Positions 9,572 through 21,261 of a stretch of DNA of 64,000 nt are shown here, piece after piece. Made by a program: the position numbers and the translations under genes. The stretch is from Scatophagus argus (lineage: Eukaryota > Chordata > Actinopteri > Scatophagidae). The notes under the pieces are model-generated. The model had not been told where the DNA came from. It searched no databases and saw only the letters and a list, made by a program, of their open reading frames with translations. Location of the stretch: the NCBI RefSeq assembly GCF_020382885.2, contig NC_058496.1, forward strand, positions 4,022,501-4,086,500, given 5' to 3'. Each line of letters begins with the position of its first letter. Positions within the stretch are counted from its first letter, which is position 1.

Positions 9572-12500
9572 ATGACCATCACAAATTTCTCAATTGAATA
9601 CGATTCCATCAACAGCAAGAACACCTTCACAAATGGAGACACCATTAATGGAAGAATCATCGTGGAGGTTTCTAAAGAAACCAAAGTCCAGTCGCTTAAT
9701 TTCATAGCTCAAGGAGAAGCTCGGGTTCGCTGGAGTGAATATTATGGGCAAAATCAGCATCGTGTCTATTGGGCTAATGAGAAATATTATGATGTCAAAC
9801 ATCACATCTTGAGAGAGTCAAGACAAGATGGTAAGACTTTAAATTGGTATAGTCACTGAACATGTGATAGACTGTAGCTAATACAATGACTTTTAAATTT
9901 TAAGAGCCATAACTAATATATTGTTTAAAGATTTCTAATAATTAATTCTCTCCAAGGCACTGAAGTCATAGGTAAAGGAAGACATGTATTTCCCTTTTCC
10001 TTCAGGATTCCTGACAGGTACCTATTCTTTACTTAATCTTTATTTCAGGTGGATATTTTTACTTCAGTTGAAATTAAATTACTATTATTGTACTTCACAG
10101 AAAAATCCCATCATCTTTCAAAGCCCCCATTGGCAAAATTGTTCATAAGATGAAGGCAGAGCTGAAACAAAGCATGAAGCTGACAAAAAAGGCCAAAGTC
10201 CACTTCACATTTGTGTCCAAAGCAGACATGGACATTCCTGGACTTATGGTAAGAGATTATTCATCTTCAAAAACAACAACAACAATGCAACTACATGCAA
10301 ATAATAAATGTTGTCTTAAGTAAAGGACGGTTCGTTCTTCTAGGAACCTCAGTATGGTAGCAAGGATAAATCTGTTTTGGTCTCTGGAAATGTTTCACTG
10401 GATGTTCACACCAAGCGGATGGGATACAAGCAAGGTAATAATCTGAGGGATTTCTGCACCTGAGGGGTTTTGATTCAACTTGTTCAGTCCCTAGACACAC
10501 CTCTCTCATTTCAGCAAATGCTTCAAACTCTTGTTGCATAACATTTTACTCCTCCCTTACCTGTCAGTGCTGTTTAACCGGGGAACCTGTGTAACTAATC
10601 TACTGATTGCCATGCGGAAATGTTGTAGGTCTTTCTGCCAAAGCTGACTCTCTGTATGGGGTCATGAGAATGACTTGGTGCTGGTGTTGACGCTGCAGCA
10701 GTTTCACGCATCGAAAGCAAGCTGATATTTCGTGCTGAGACCTTTTCATTTGAATATTGAGGGGAATCAAAAATACTCAAAATACATTACCATAATATAT
10801 ATTATGTAAATCGTGATTCTGCAGCTGCTGAAACATTTCTCTTGAGCAGCAGCTACATTTCCAGCCTGTGAGCACCAGGCTTGCTTGGAATTTGAAGGCA
10901 GCATAACACATGCATAGAAGGTGCTTGGTGTGTGTGTGAGAGTCAGTACAGGTCAACAAAATTTTGCTCTGGTGCACTCTAACACATGACTCTGATCACG
11001 GTCCAGCCAAGTTGGAAGAGATGGGTTTTTAAGTGTTTTTTAAAGCTCTTACTGTGGCTGGCAGGCTGTTCTACCAGCATGGAACATTGTGGGAGAAAAG
11101 TCTGGCTTGGGAGGGCCATGCGTGAAGGGATGGCAGAGCCAGACGACATTCATTTGCTGAACATAGAGCCCGAGATGGGTTGTAAGCTTGAATGAGAATG
11201 CTCAGGTAGCTGGGTGAAGACCCTGAAGTCACTCTGTAAGCCAGCGTTAGTGACTTGAATTTGATTGTGGCTACCATAGGTAACCAGTGTAGTTGGATGA
11301 GTAATGCAGTGACATGAGCCCATTTGGGTTCATTAAAAACCAGACGTGCTGCCGCCTTCTGAATCATTTGTAAAGGTTTGACTGCACATGCTGGAAAGCC
11401 CGTCAGAAGGACATTGCAGTAGTCGAGGCGACAGATAACCATGGCCTGGACAAGAAGCTGAGTGGCATACTGAGATAGGTGAGGTGGGATTTTTCATATG
11501 TTGTGGAGCACATAGCAATAGGACTGTGATTTGGATGCAGTGTGGTGGGAAAAGGACAATTGGTCATCAATCAACAGTCATCAATCAATCATTCTTCCTG
11601 TGCGCCAGTCCACCCGACCCATGCAGAGTTGGTGAAGCTTATGAAGTCCCATTTTTTCAGTTTGTAGGATCACTTTAAAGCAACCTGTGTGAAAGAGGAC
11701 ATTATAAAGTAAATGGCATCATGTGAGACTGTACTGGTCAGCCTGAGGTGGATCATACAGAACCTGCATACACTTGATCCCGGAATCGTAACCCCTCAGT
11801 CAGCTACAGATTGGGTATTGAAACTGACAAGCTTTCATGTCTTCATTCTACAGGTGAGGCTGTCAAAGTCATAGCTGAAATCATCAACCACTCCACTCGT
11901 TCAGTGAAGCCCAAATTTGTACTGTACGAGAAGAAAAGCTTCTTCGCCCAGGGTCGCAGGAGAGTTTGCACAAATGAGATCCTTAAGGACAAGACTGACA
12001 CTGTTGAATCCTCCAACAAAGAGACTGTGACCAAGGTGATCAGCATACCCAGGGAACTCCCTCCCTCCATCATGAACTGCTCCATCATCAAGCTGGAGTA
12101 CAGGCTGAAGGTAAACTGCATCATACAATGGTCCAAGGGTTCGTTGGTGGGAGATTATTCTGCATTTCCTCCTTCTGATGGGATGCTTCACTGCTCTGTG
12201 TAAGATGATACTGATGGGAAGCAGATGGGGCTTTTAGTCAGTGAATGAGGTTTCTTTTTTTAAGTAACTGGCAACATAAAAATCAAATTCTGATATAATA
12301 GCCAAATCCTCTCTATGGAAAGGCTCAGCATTTCTGCTGTTCCATGAAAGAGTGTAGTTTCTTCAGTGAAAATAAGCAATGACCAAAGCGAGTGGCTGAG
12401 CAACCAAACATAATCAACAGAGGACGCTCGAAAAATTAATGAACACAGCAAAGTCAAGACAAAGAGAAGCAAGACTAAACCAGAGGAGGACCTCTAGTGA

Positions 12501-12941
12501 CAAAACTAAGCAATAAAAAATGTTAGAAAACCTAGATCACTTGAGCTAGACTGACAGAAAAACCTTAAAACCATCAGTGCTTATCTGGAGACATCCCAAT
12601 CCCTCTTTCGTTGTTCATGGAGTTTACCAAAGTTGCTTTTGCACAAATTATATAAATGATTGTGACTGTGTGACTGTCTTCCACAGATCTATCTGGATAT
12701 CAAATGTGCTTTAGACCCAGAGATCAAACTGCCGATAGTCATCCTACCTGCCTCTGAGGTTCCTAACAAGAAACATCCACCTGCTTCTGCTGACTTTGGA
12801 TTTGAAGCATTTGGGAGCCCTTGGAGCATGACGCCTCAACAACAAGCAGCAGCCCAACATGTGGAGTCCCCACCCGCCTATGGAGCACATGCACTGTACC
12901 CACCCTTTCCTGAGTCTAACAAATACCACAGCGCACTTTAA
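9572..12941 (+). CDS. Alpha-arrestin, ARRDC3-like, tandem copy 3 (356 aa, six exons)
   Basis: The coding exons are 9572-9830, 9957-10017, 10101-10248, 10344-10434, 11854-12110 and 12687-12941, giving 356 codons plus TAA with all phases consistent. The N-arrestin half has NGDTINGRI and RHVFPFSFRIPD. The C-arrestin half begins with GEAVKVIAEIINHS and contains PSIMNCSIIKLEYRLK. The tail ends with PPAY at residues 334-337, followed by an altered end (HALYPPFPES). Exon 4 is six bases shorter than in copies 1 and 2. Intron 4 is enlarged to 1.4 kb and contains a LINE fragment on the opposite strand. The role is expected to be the same as its neighbours: an adaptor for NEDD4-type ligases. Confidence 0.9.
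10985..11480 (-). mobile_element. LINE fragment (CR1/L2-type reverse transcriptase C-terminal end), in intron 4 of copy 3
   Basis: The - strand frame at 11442-11071 reads RLDYCNVLLTGFPA, then PLQMIQKAAARLVFN, then LHWLPMVATIKFKSLTLAYR. This is the hallmark end of the reverse transcriptase region in CR1/L2/Rex1-like fish LINEs. The frame is interrupted and the rest of the element is absent, so it is a 5'-truncated, decayed copy inserted antisense to the arrestin gene. The exact clade is inferred from memory of the motif pattern. Confidence 0.75.
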
Positions 12942-13111
12942 ATGTGCCTCCAACTTAGTTTTGCCCTCCTAAGGGTTTATCAGACTCATGATGGACAGTC
13001 ATGGACAGTTGACGCTCAGTTTAATATCAATATTGATGTGGTAGAACCAGATATTTTTATTCTGTGCATTCTTCTTCCTTGTCAAAATGTGGTGCCTACA
13101 TTACCTACATC

Positions 13112-13112
13112 A

Positions 13113-13146
<34 letters not shown>

Positions 13147-13148
13147 TT
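13112..13148. repeat. (TAT)n microsatellite
   Basis: An almost pure TAT/ATT trinucleotide run about 170 bases after the stop codon of arrestin copy 3, within its presumed 3' UTR. Confidence 0.95.
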
Positions 13149-13324
13149 TATTTTCAGTCCTGTGACATGACTTCAGACTTCTTCAGGCAGTGCTCAGGAA
13201 ACATACTGTTGTTTACATATTGTGCATTTGTATATATATATTCTAAGTTGATGAAAAATAGTAAGTATTTGTTTGGTCGTCCTAAATGAAAGCAGCTGCA
13301 GTGTTTACTATGAAATAATTGTCA

Positions 13325-13330
13325 AATAAA
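13325..13330 (+). terminator. Poly(A) signal AATAAA of arrestin copy 3
   Basis: First canonical AATAAA downstream of the stop codon at 12941, giving a 3' UTR of about 400 bases. Confidence 0.5.
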
Positions 13331-14467
13331 GCTTCACATTAGAAATATTTGCAAAACTTATTAGATTGCATCAGATTCTTCATTGTCATTGTCATAAGAA
13401 ACAATGAAAACATGAACATGGTCAGTTTAACCCAAAGATGTGAAATGATTTAAGAAGTAAATTATTATTCTTATTTGAGTAATTTTTTTTTCGCTTTCGC
13501 TTCATGTCACTTTGAAAAGTCAGTTTTTATTTCATGACATGAGAGGACTGCAGTCTGTTCAGATATCATGGCTGCAACGTTTCCAGTTTTGTCTGGTGTA
13601 AAAGCTCACAGATGTTGCCTCTTCACAAAGGATTTTTTCAACAATTGTTCATGTGTTTTTAAGTCTGAACTAAGTCTGATGCTTCTTTAGTCTCACAAAC
13701 CTTCAACTGAGATGGATTCACTTTTTTTTTGTCTTTGCTTTCTGTCTTTGCTGGAGTTTTTCTCTAGTGGTTCAGTGTTTGTAGATGCACAAGATATGTG
13801 ATGTGATATGTGCTTTGGAGGATGCTTCCAAACACAAGAAGAAATACAAGCAAGCGCATACCCACTTTATTGACCAAACACTTTCAGTCAAACACAGTGT
13901 GACTGGCCACACGCTACAAGTAGGGTTTGTCCCAGTTCCTATATTTGAGCACTTACTCCAAGGCTTGGGATGTTGATGCTGGACACCAAGCTCCCGCGTA
14001 CCACATGTGGTCAGACAATAAAAAACAAAACAAAAAAAAAACTGCTTTGAGTGTGTAAACATCTAACACGTTAATATTGGTTATAAACTGATATTGAACC
14101 ACAGCAGTGGCAGCAACTCCAGTCGGCTCCTGATCCTTCATGTTCTTGTCTGCTCTGCAGTTTCCCTGCCATACACTAACTCTCCTGTCACTTCAGATCC
14201 AGACGCTCTCTCGTTTGTATTTATTGGTTCACTTATAGAAGTCAACCATGTGATGATTCATTTCATGACGTCTTCTTAGCAGCTCCATGTGTATGTGCCA
14301 CACCAACTCACTTAAACCCACATTACCACAACTCAACCAACTACATTGTGTAGTTTATCCACTGCTTTATATCTTTAAGTGTTTACAGTACGGTTGTGCA
14401 GAGGCACAGGTATAACATTCCTGACATGCTAATTTGTTTACAGTAATGAAGACTGAAATCACATTTT
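13331..14467. other. Intergenic, arrestin copy 3 to the exon relic
   Basis: No supported gene. A short stretch at 13826-13851 (CACAAGAAGAAATACAAGC) faintly resembles the end of exon 1 of copy 2 and could be another piece of the decayed copy, but the match is too short to claim. Confidence 0.5.
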
Positions 14468-14622
14468 AAGAAAAGATCCTTTGGCCAGGGTGAAGATTTG
14501 GCACACTTTCCATTTTTACGGAGAAGATTGAATGAGCAGACTGGTGCCAAGGTGCTCACCTTCCCTGCGATCTGTCCCCCGTCTTGACCTGCTCCGTCAT
14601 CAAGCTAGAATAGAGGCTGAAG
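14468..14622 (+). pseudogene. Decayed exon 5 of a fifth ARRDC3-like copy
   Basis: The segment aligns by eye with the later part of exon 5 in copy 3 (11931-12110). It opens with AAGAAAAGATCCTTTGGCCA against AAGAAAAGCTTCTTCGCCCA. It closes with TGCTCCGTCATCAAGCTAGA, then GAGGCTGAAGGTATACAGC, against TGCTCCATCATCAAGCTGGA and CAGGCTGAAGGTAAACTGC, and even keeps the GT donor after 14622. It is about 25 nt shorter through deletions in the middle. The codon equivalent to the tyrosine of EYRL has become a TAG stop. No convincing partner exons were found, so this is an exon relic of a lost gene-array member lying between copies 3 and 4. Confidence 0.75.
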
Positions 14623-15303
14623 GTATACAGCACGGCACTATGAACCAAAATGCTGTGGAGGGTGTACTGACTCAGACATGTACTGAAGCATGTGGAATTT
14701 CATTTTACTTTGTTGTTAAATTGTTCTTGATGCTTCTTTGACCACATCTCCTGAAATAATACCTGTTGTGATTCTTTTATGCATGCTGAACCGTCCTCTA
14801 GGACATGCTGTATGATCTGTGCCCATTAATGAGGCTTGTTGACCACAGAAACCATCAGTGTTGTGAAAGTTCTGTGTTGTTTTCCTCATTCTCATTTTTA
14901 TTTTATTATGATTATATTAAATGCTCAGTGAGGAATGTCAATGAATTTGCACACAGATAACACACTATTATTATCTTTTGTCTTGGCACAATCATAATGT
15001 CAATCTCAATTTATGCGACCTAATTTAGTGTGCACGAGTGTTGGCTAGAGTTACCTGTGTGAAAGTGACACCTGCAGCTCCTGATCACATGGCATGTGTG
15101 ACACAGATACAGGTTCTGGAGAAGTGCACTTGCAGCAGTCAGTGTAACAACCTCGCCTGATTCTTGTTCATCAAGGAAAGGCCCCAATTCCACTGTGGAT
15201 CAGTTTTAACTTGCTTCCAGCAATTTTATTTTCCACAAAAGGAGGAACATCCTGGTGCCTTCACTCCACAGCCTTGTGGAAGGTCATGTGATGTAGTCTC
15301 ATC
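14623..15303. other. Upstream region of arrestin copy 4
   Basis: No gene, TATA box or repeat recognised. The promoter of copy 4 should lie here, probably within the last few hundred bases. Confidence 0.5.
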
Positions 15304-17415
15304 ATGACTGTTAAGCATTTCTCTGTGGATTACAACAAGGTGAATGAACGAGGCACCTTCTCTCCTGGGGACATCCTCTCAGGAAGGGTAACAGTGGAGA
15401 CCAGCAAGGAAATCAAAGTGCAGCGTTTTGTGGTCAAAGCCAAAGGAAAAGCCAAGGTGACATGGTTTGAACAAGACGAGCAAGTCACAGAGGCTCATAG
15501 CAACAAGAAGAAATATTTTCATTTTGAACATATTATTCTCCAGGATAAAAACAAAGGAGACGGTTAGTATTGTCTGACTCTTGTGCCGACAAAGAATGCA
15601 AGAAATAACTTAAAGCTGCTGTAAATGGATGAATGTACATTTAACAAAAGGATGTTTCTTTTTGTAAGGTTCAGAAATCATCGGCCCTGGGAGAAATGTG
15701 TACCCATTCACCTTTGTGATTCCAAATTCGTGCGTGTGCTCATTTAACTTAACCCTCTCTGTGGAATTTGTATTCATCATTAACTCTTTCTTACCAGTTG
15801 GAAAAATCAAATAACTGAATTGGATTATTTCCCTACAGAGACATGCCTTCATCTTACGAGGGGAAGTGGGGCAAAGTTACATACAGTCTGCGAGCACAGC
15901 TGACTCAGTCAATCTGGCTTGTCCACAAAACCAAGACTGAGTTCCCTTTTCTGACCAAGTCTGAGTTCCCCTTTGCCTCCAAATCAGAGATGATAATCCT
16001 CGGACTTAAGGTATGCCATTTATTTTTTTACATGCTTGAACTTGTTTTCTGTTTCCACTTGGATTCCCAGTCAGGTTTGTCATATCTCAACAGTTTCAAA
16101 CAATCATCATTCATACAGATAATGCAAACTGGTATTTAGAGATCTGACTCCCTGACAGGTCGTGTCTTAATTTTTTCAGGAACCACAACACGTGACCAGG
16201 ATTTCATTTTACGGCTCTGAAAAAGTTACAATGAATGTTACTTCAGAAAGAATGGGAGTGAAGCAAGGTAGACCGATTTCCTAAGAATGTAGGGTTTTTC
16301 TTTAATGGTCTTGACAATAACATTAATGATGACAATTTTCCTTCTAAATATAAATAGGTGAGGCAATGGGACTCTCTGTAGAAGTACTCAACGATTCAGC
16401 ACGGACAGTAACACCCAGATTCTTCCTGTGTGAAAAGCAGACCTTTGCCGCTCATTCAAAGAGGATAGTACACACAAATGACATCCTGCTTGGCGGAGGA
16501 GACTCTGTGCAAGCTCACACCAGTCGAACTATAACCAAAGTTTTGAGCATCCCTCCACAGCTCCACCCGACCTTCTTCAACTGCTGCATGATGAAGCTCG
16601 AGCACCGACTAAAGGTATTTATACTGTGTCGACAAACATGGAATAATGAGACCAATTTGCTGGTAATACTGTCTCTCAACCATTGTCAATCAATTTCATC
16701 TTAATGTAGTATGAAGCAGGTGTTCTCATCCTAAACATGAGATCTGGATTTTAGTTTTCTTATTTTTCATCTGCTTTTGAGTGGTTGCAAAGTGGAAAAA
16801 CTCACTTTAAAATACCACTGACTTTTTTGAAAAATACACTTGACCTGGATGTAGACTGGCTCCAAAAGCACATTTGTCTGCTTTTTGTCAAGCTGACTAC
16901 AGCACCACACAGTGGCTGTAGTGGCTGACAGCGAGAAACGGCCAGAGACAGAAGAGGAGGGGTTGAAGGAGACGGCCCTCATGGCTGGTCTACACACCAG
17001 TGAGGACACAAGAAGGAAAGGTGTCATATTACAGCCCAACCTGTTCTATCCCACCATCAGCCCCACAAAGCTTTAGGCCTTTGTTTTCAGTAAACACTGG
17101 TGTAGTGACAGGGAGTCAGAGTGAAGACATCAAAGTGTACAATGAAAAGTGAGGAAGGGGATTTTCAATTGGATATGATTTTTTACAAAACTGTTCTGGA
17201 GTTTATATGAACTTCAAATGAGTATATTCAGATTTGGTATGCATGGGCTGAAAACAGTATTAAAAGCTGCATTTCTTTTGTTGCAGGTCACTCTTGACGT
17301 CCCTCTGGCAAGAGACCCAGAGGTCAAACTTCCTCTGGTCATTCTGTTGGGTTCTCCGAAACCAAATCGACAAAAACCAAAGAGATCCATCTGGTTTAGG
17401 AAGCTTCCTGGTTAA
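15304..17415 (+). CDS. Alpha-arrestin, ARRDC3-like, tandem copy 4, lacking the PPxY tail (321 aa, six exons)
   Basis: The coding exons are 15304-15562, 15669-15729, 15839-16010, 16180-16267, 16358-16614 and 17287-17415, giving 321 codons plus TAA with consistent phases. The N-domain motifs are SPGDILSGRV and RNVYPFTFVIPN. The C-domain begins GEAMGLSVEVLNDS. The family cysteine motif is changed (FFNCCMMKLEHRLK), and the last exon is only 129 nt against 255-261 nt in its siblings. After VILLGSPK it ends in a basic tail (KPKRSIWFRKLPG) with no PPxY, so the usual docking site for NEDD4-type WW domains is missing. Exon 3 is 21-27 nt longer than in copies 1-3 because of a 24-nt tandem duplication. 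Donors after 15562 (GTTAGT) and 15729 (GTGCGT) are weaker than average. The gene is open and intact, so it is probably a diverged functional copy, although early decay cannot be excluded. Confidence 0.82.
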
Positions 17416-17562
17416 AAAGGATGCTGCTGATTGTTTTTCCAGGAGCTTCAAACTACACCCAGCGCCTGAGAATTTGTTCATTGTGTGTTCTCTTGTCCAC
17501 TAGATGGAGATGTGTGTCATTAACTAGTCTGCAAGTAACAGCCGATTCATTTCAGTGTATTT

Positions 17563-18010
17563 GAGTGAATGTACTTCAGTTCAAGTACTCAGATCCTATA
17601 CTTCTGTGAGAGTAGCAGTATTAGCCCTGTGAGTGTTAGATTATTAGATTGTTCATGATGCATAAGTGCTCATGCATTACTGTTACACTGTTAATGTTAC
17701 TGTGTTCTGCTACACAATTCTTTGTGTAGAATTTAAGATATTTTAAGCCTCAGACAATTAAGTGAAACCATGTGAGAAGTTTGGATAGGAAATGTCTTTT
17801 TGGTTGAACTGCTAATAACTCATATACATCTAAAATGCTCCTCAACTTCACACTGCTCACAAGACACAGCAACTGGGAGACTTTGGTTTAATCTGTGACC
17901 ACACACTGTACAGCACATCCTTTCTCTCTGAACTACTGTGGAGTAGTAGCAAATGAAGAAGTATTGTATATGTAAAACCGTACTTCAGAAGTTACTGTCC
18001 ACCACTGCAC
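17563..18010 (+). repeat. Fish AAGTACTCAGATCC-type interspersed repeat
   Basis: Phrases such as TTCAAGTACTCAGATCCTAT at 17580-17599, GAGAGTAGCAGTATTAG and the end GTTACTGTCCACCACTGC belong to a very common teleost dispersed repeat. It overlaps the presumed 3' UTR of arrestin copy 4. The class (probably a non-autonomous DNA transposon) is not certain. Confidence 0.55.
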
Positions 18011-18213
18011 GGAAGTATGTCAAAAGCTGAATTTTATTAAATTTATTTATGTAAAAAAAAAAAACGTAAAAAAAAACGTTTAAAAATCCTGTAATTTTAT
18101 GAGACAGTTTTTTCCGGTTATTTTTATTTTTATTTCATTCCAGCTACTGAATTGTTAAACTGTTAGTTTTTTTTCCAGTGTAAGGGGTTCTGTGTGAAGT
18201 GAACTAGTCATTT

Positions 18214-18219
18214 AATAAA
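18214..18219 (+). terminator. Candidate poly(A) signal of arrestin copy 4
   Basis: AATAAAATAAA lies about 800 bases after the stop codon. It is the first clear canonical signal. Confidence 0.4.
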
Positions 18220-19786
18220 ATAAACAATTTAAAGGTATAATACACAGGATTTTACCTAAAAAAATGCACAGACCAAAACAATCCATCACAATCATCACTT
18301 CTGACTCAGTCGAAATGTGTAGCAGATCCTGCACGCTGCCTGTATTGTCATATTTGCTTATTATTTTGCTGTGTATAGGATGTGTCTGGGTGTCAGTGAT
18401 CCTAGAGAAAGTTGATTGTTGAGTCTAAGGCAGGATGTCAAATACCAATGTTTTGGGTTTCGGGGAGTATTTAACAACTTCAGAATGAGACTCAGAATTC
18501 AACAGACAACAGACACATCCTACGTTGGATGCCTTTAGGGCTTCTTCTCTGTTAAATGCTATATATTTTAACAGATATATGAACAGTTTACATTTGTGGA
18601 ATCATTCACTCTCTCCTCTCAGTCAATCATCTCATTCATCACTATTGGGTGTGAACATTCACATGCTGTGGCAGAAGGACAAACAATGAATCAGTAAGAG
18701 ATGAGAATTTATGTTTCTCACAGTCATCCTTGTCCATATAGTCTTTTTGCAGCAGAGGAGAGAACTGAACAAAGGCACAGTCATGATTCTAACAGTACAT
18801 GTGTTACTCAACCAGCCGTTCTTAAGTGAAACCAGGCCCAAGTCCTTGATCAGAGACTCAGAGATCTCTCCCTGCCCAGGAGGGAAAACATGTTGAGAAC
18901 TGAGCATTTTATGGTTGGGATCCATCCTGGAAACATTAGATCCGGCTATTGTGACACCACTCACAGCACACCCACCTACCCAGAAGGAGGAGAGGGAACA
19001 GTGCTTAGTTCTTCCAGACAAATAGACCCTCACGATTACATATTCATCCCACCAAACAGTGAAGAAAATTGATGATATCCGACTCTAAATGTGACGAATA
19101 GAAAAAGCACAAGAGTGACCGGCGCAGGCTTGTCCTCCGCAATGCTTTCGTGGGAACTGGAAAATTAAACTCATATTTCAGCTAACATTTGCTGCGGTTG
19201 AATTTTCATCGCGTGTCACTTGATCCTGTTGTAAAATGTATTAATATTTCAGTGGAAACACATTGAACGTAACTCAAACAATACGCAGTTAATGCCTGAA
19301 AACAGATTTTTAATGTATCAATTATTGTAAGTAACTCATAACTTTGACAATATAATGACTATGTGGGTAGAGTAAGACTGACAGCCATTTACATAATGTT
19401 GGAAAAATGGAAAATACAGGGTATACATGCTGTATGACTGAGTAGAACAGAAACAGAAATTTGCAGCGCAGTCTCATGCAGCGCAGTGCACGATTCAGGC
19501 AGAGCTAACTGTGCCTCCTACACCTGCATGTAGATATTTGCAAAACAGTACCATGGTTCATGTTCTTCACTAAACCAAAATAGAAACTTTCAGCATGACA
19601 CAGTGTGACAGATTCTTCTAATCCCTGAATCCTACACCTGCATAAAGACATCTCCAGAGCAGCAGCTTCATGTCATTCAGTTCATTTTTGGCAGCAGCCG
19701 TAGTCTTGGCTGTGCTATAGCAAAGCCTGCCTGGTAACCAGTCTGGCTCCGTGTACAGTGTGCAGGCTGTCAACCAGCCAGCTCCC

Positions 19787-19787
<1 letters not shown>

Positions 19788-19831
<44 letters not shown>
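19788..19831. repeat. (CA)n microsatellite
   Basis: 22 uninterrupted CA dinucleotides. Confidence 0.97.
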
Positions 19832-19832
<1 letters not shown>

Positions 19833-20088
19833 ACAGCCTTGCCTGGTTTTGGAGAAGGGGGGAGGGAGGTGTGGCCTCTGGCACCTCCCACCTCCGTAAC
19901 CAGAGCGAGTACCATGACAACCATGCGGGCCTGCTGGCGACTCCCTGTCTTCATCGGCCACGGTTACCATGGCAACCCCCCAAAGGGGCTCCCGCAGATC
20001 AGCGGGATGGCCGTCCAGTTGACTAACCCTCTCCCAGCTGGGGAACGACTGAGGGAGAGCAAGAGAGCAGAGTGAAGGGGAGGGGAGG

Positions 20089-20091
20089 GTG

Positions 20092-20126
<35 letters not shown>
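20089..20126. repeat. (GT)n microsatellite
   Basis: GT dinucleotide run with one GC interruption. It lies 260 bases from the complementary (CA)n tract, so the two together form a loose inverted repeat. Confidence 0.95.
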
Positions 20127-20130
<4 letters not shown>

Positions 20131-21073
20131 GTGTAGGATGGCACAGAAGAGCAGCCTGAGGAGGGAGATAGAGTGTGCTAAAGAGAGAGTGAGGAAGGAG
20201 AGAGAGTCAGACCTCAGAAGCATATACAGGAGACGGTTAGTCTGACCTGCTGAGGCGGTCTACCTCTGCCGTCATGCAGCCTTCAGCTTGCAGCGGACTG
20301 AAAAGCTTTGATGAAAATACACAACTTATGTTTAACACTGCTCGCAAATATTTCCTGACTGATTAGTCCTCCTCTCTTTGGGTTGTAGGAGCAGCTTTGA
20401 TCCAGCACACTTTCATTTAACAGAGTGTGTACATGCTGATTCAAATCAATGTCCTGACTATCACACTTTAGATTCTTCTCCCCATAAGAGTGTTTCTGCC
20501 ATCTTTCTTCCGTTTTCCAATCATGCCAGTAACAAGTACCACTTTTTGGGTTTGGACCCAGAGTAATAGAGCCACAGATGGCTCTGTGTCTGTAATGCGG
20601 TTGGAGAAAGAAATGGCATCACTAGGTCCGTTGGCTGGAGAGTACTGAGGGGCTTTTTCTGCTCTCTAATTGCTCCAAGCTGTGTCCCCTTGAAGGCCGA
20701 GAGACACACAGATTTTCATGTGCACAGAGGAACAGAAACATCCAAAATTCAATCTTTTCCAAACCAGTGCAGATTTGTGTAAAGCTCAGATTTTCAGTTT
20801 TTCTTCTTCGCTTTAATACAACATAAAAACAAACGGGGGATTCAGTCAAGTACATCAAGTTTTTAATTTGGAAAAGCAGAGAGATAAACTTCCCATAGTA
20901 AACATTTTCTGATCTACTGCAAGTGCAGAAAAGTTTAATTTCTTTGTTTTCATATAAAATCCTTCTCATTATTTTAAATGTATAAAAAGTGACACAAGGC
21001 AATTCTGTCAGTGTTACAGAAGGCAAGTAGCCAAAACATTCTATACTAATCCAAATAATCTACAATTTCTCTG

Positions 21074-21079
21074 TTTATT
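21074..21079 (-). terminator. Candidate poly(A) signal of the piggyBac-derived gene
   Basis: TTTATT on the + strand is AATAAA on the - strand, 183 bases beyond the stop codon at 21262-21264. Confidence 0.45.
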
Positions 21080-21261
21080 TTGTCTATTATACGTGCAATA
21101 ATACGTCTATCCTAAAACTAGCTCTACATAAAGTGTGTGATTATATTGTGCACTTGTAGTGGTAACCTTTGGAATTACAAATAGTTTTACTGTTTAAAAA
21201 AATCCCTTGACACAAGTTGTTTGATTACACAAAGCATATAAAAACAAAAATGAGTTCAGTT

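Larger units (their letters stand above)
18220..21073. other. Intergenic, arrestin array to the piggyBac-derived gene
   Basis: No gene is supported. It contains a large (CA)n and a large (GT)n tract (19788-19831 and 20089-20126) with a GC-richer block between them (19840-20090). The rest is AT-rich without recognisable elements. Confidence 0.6.
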
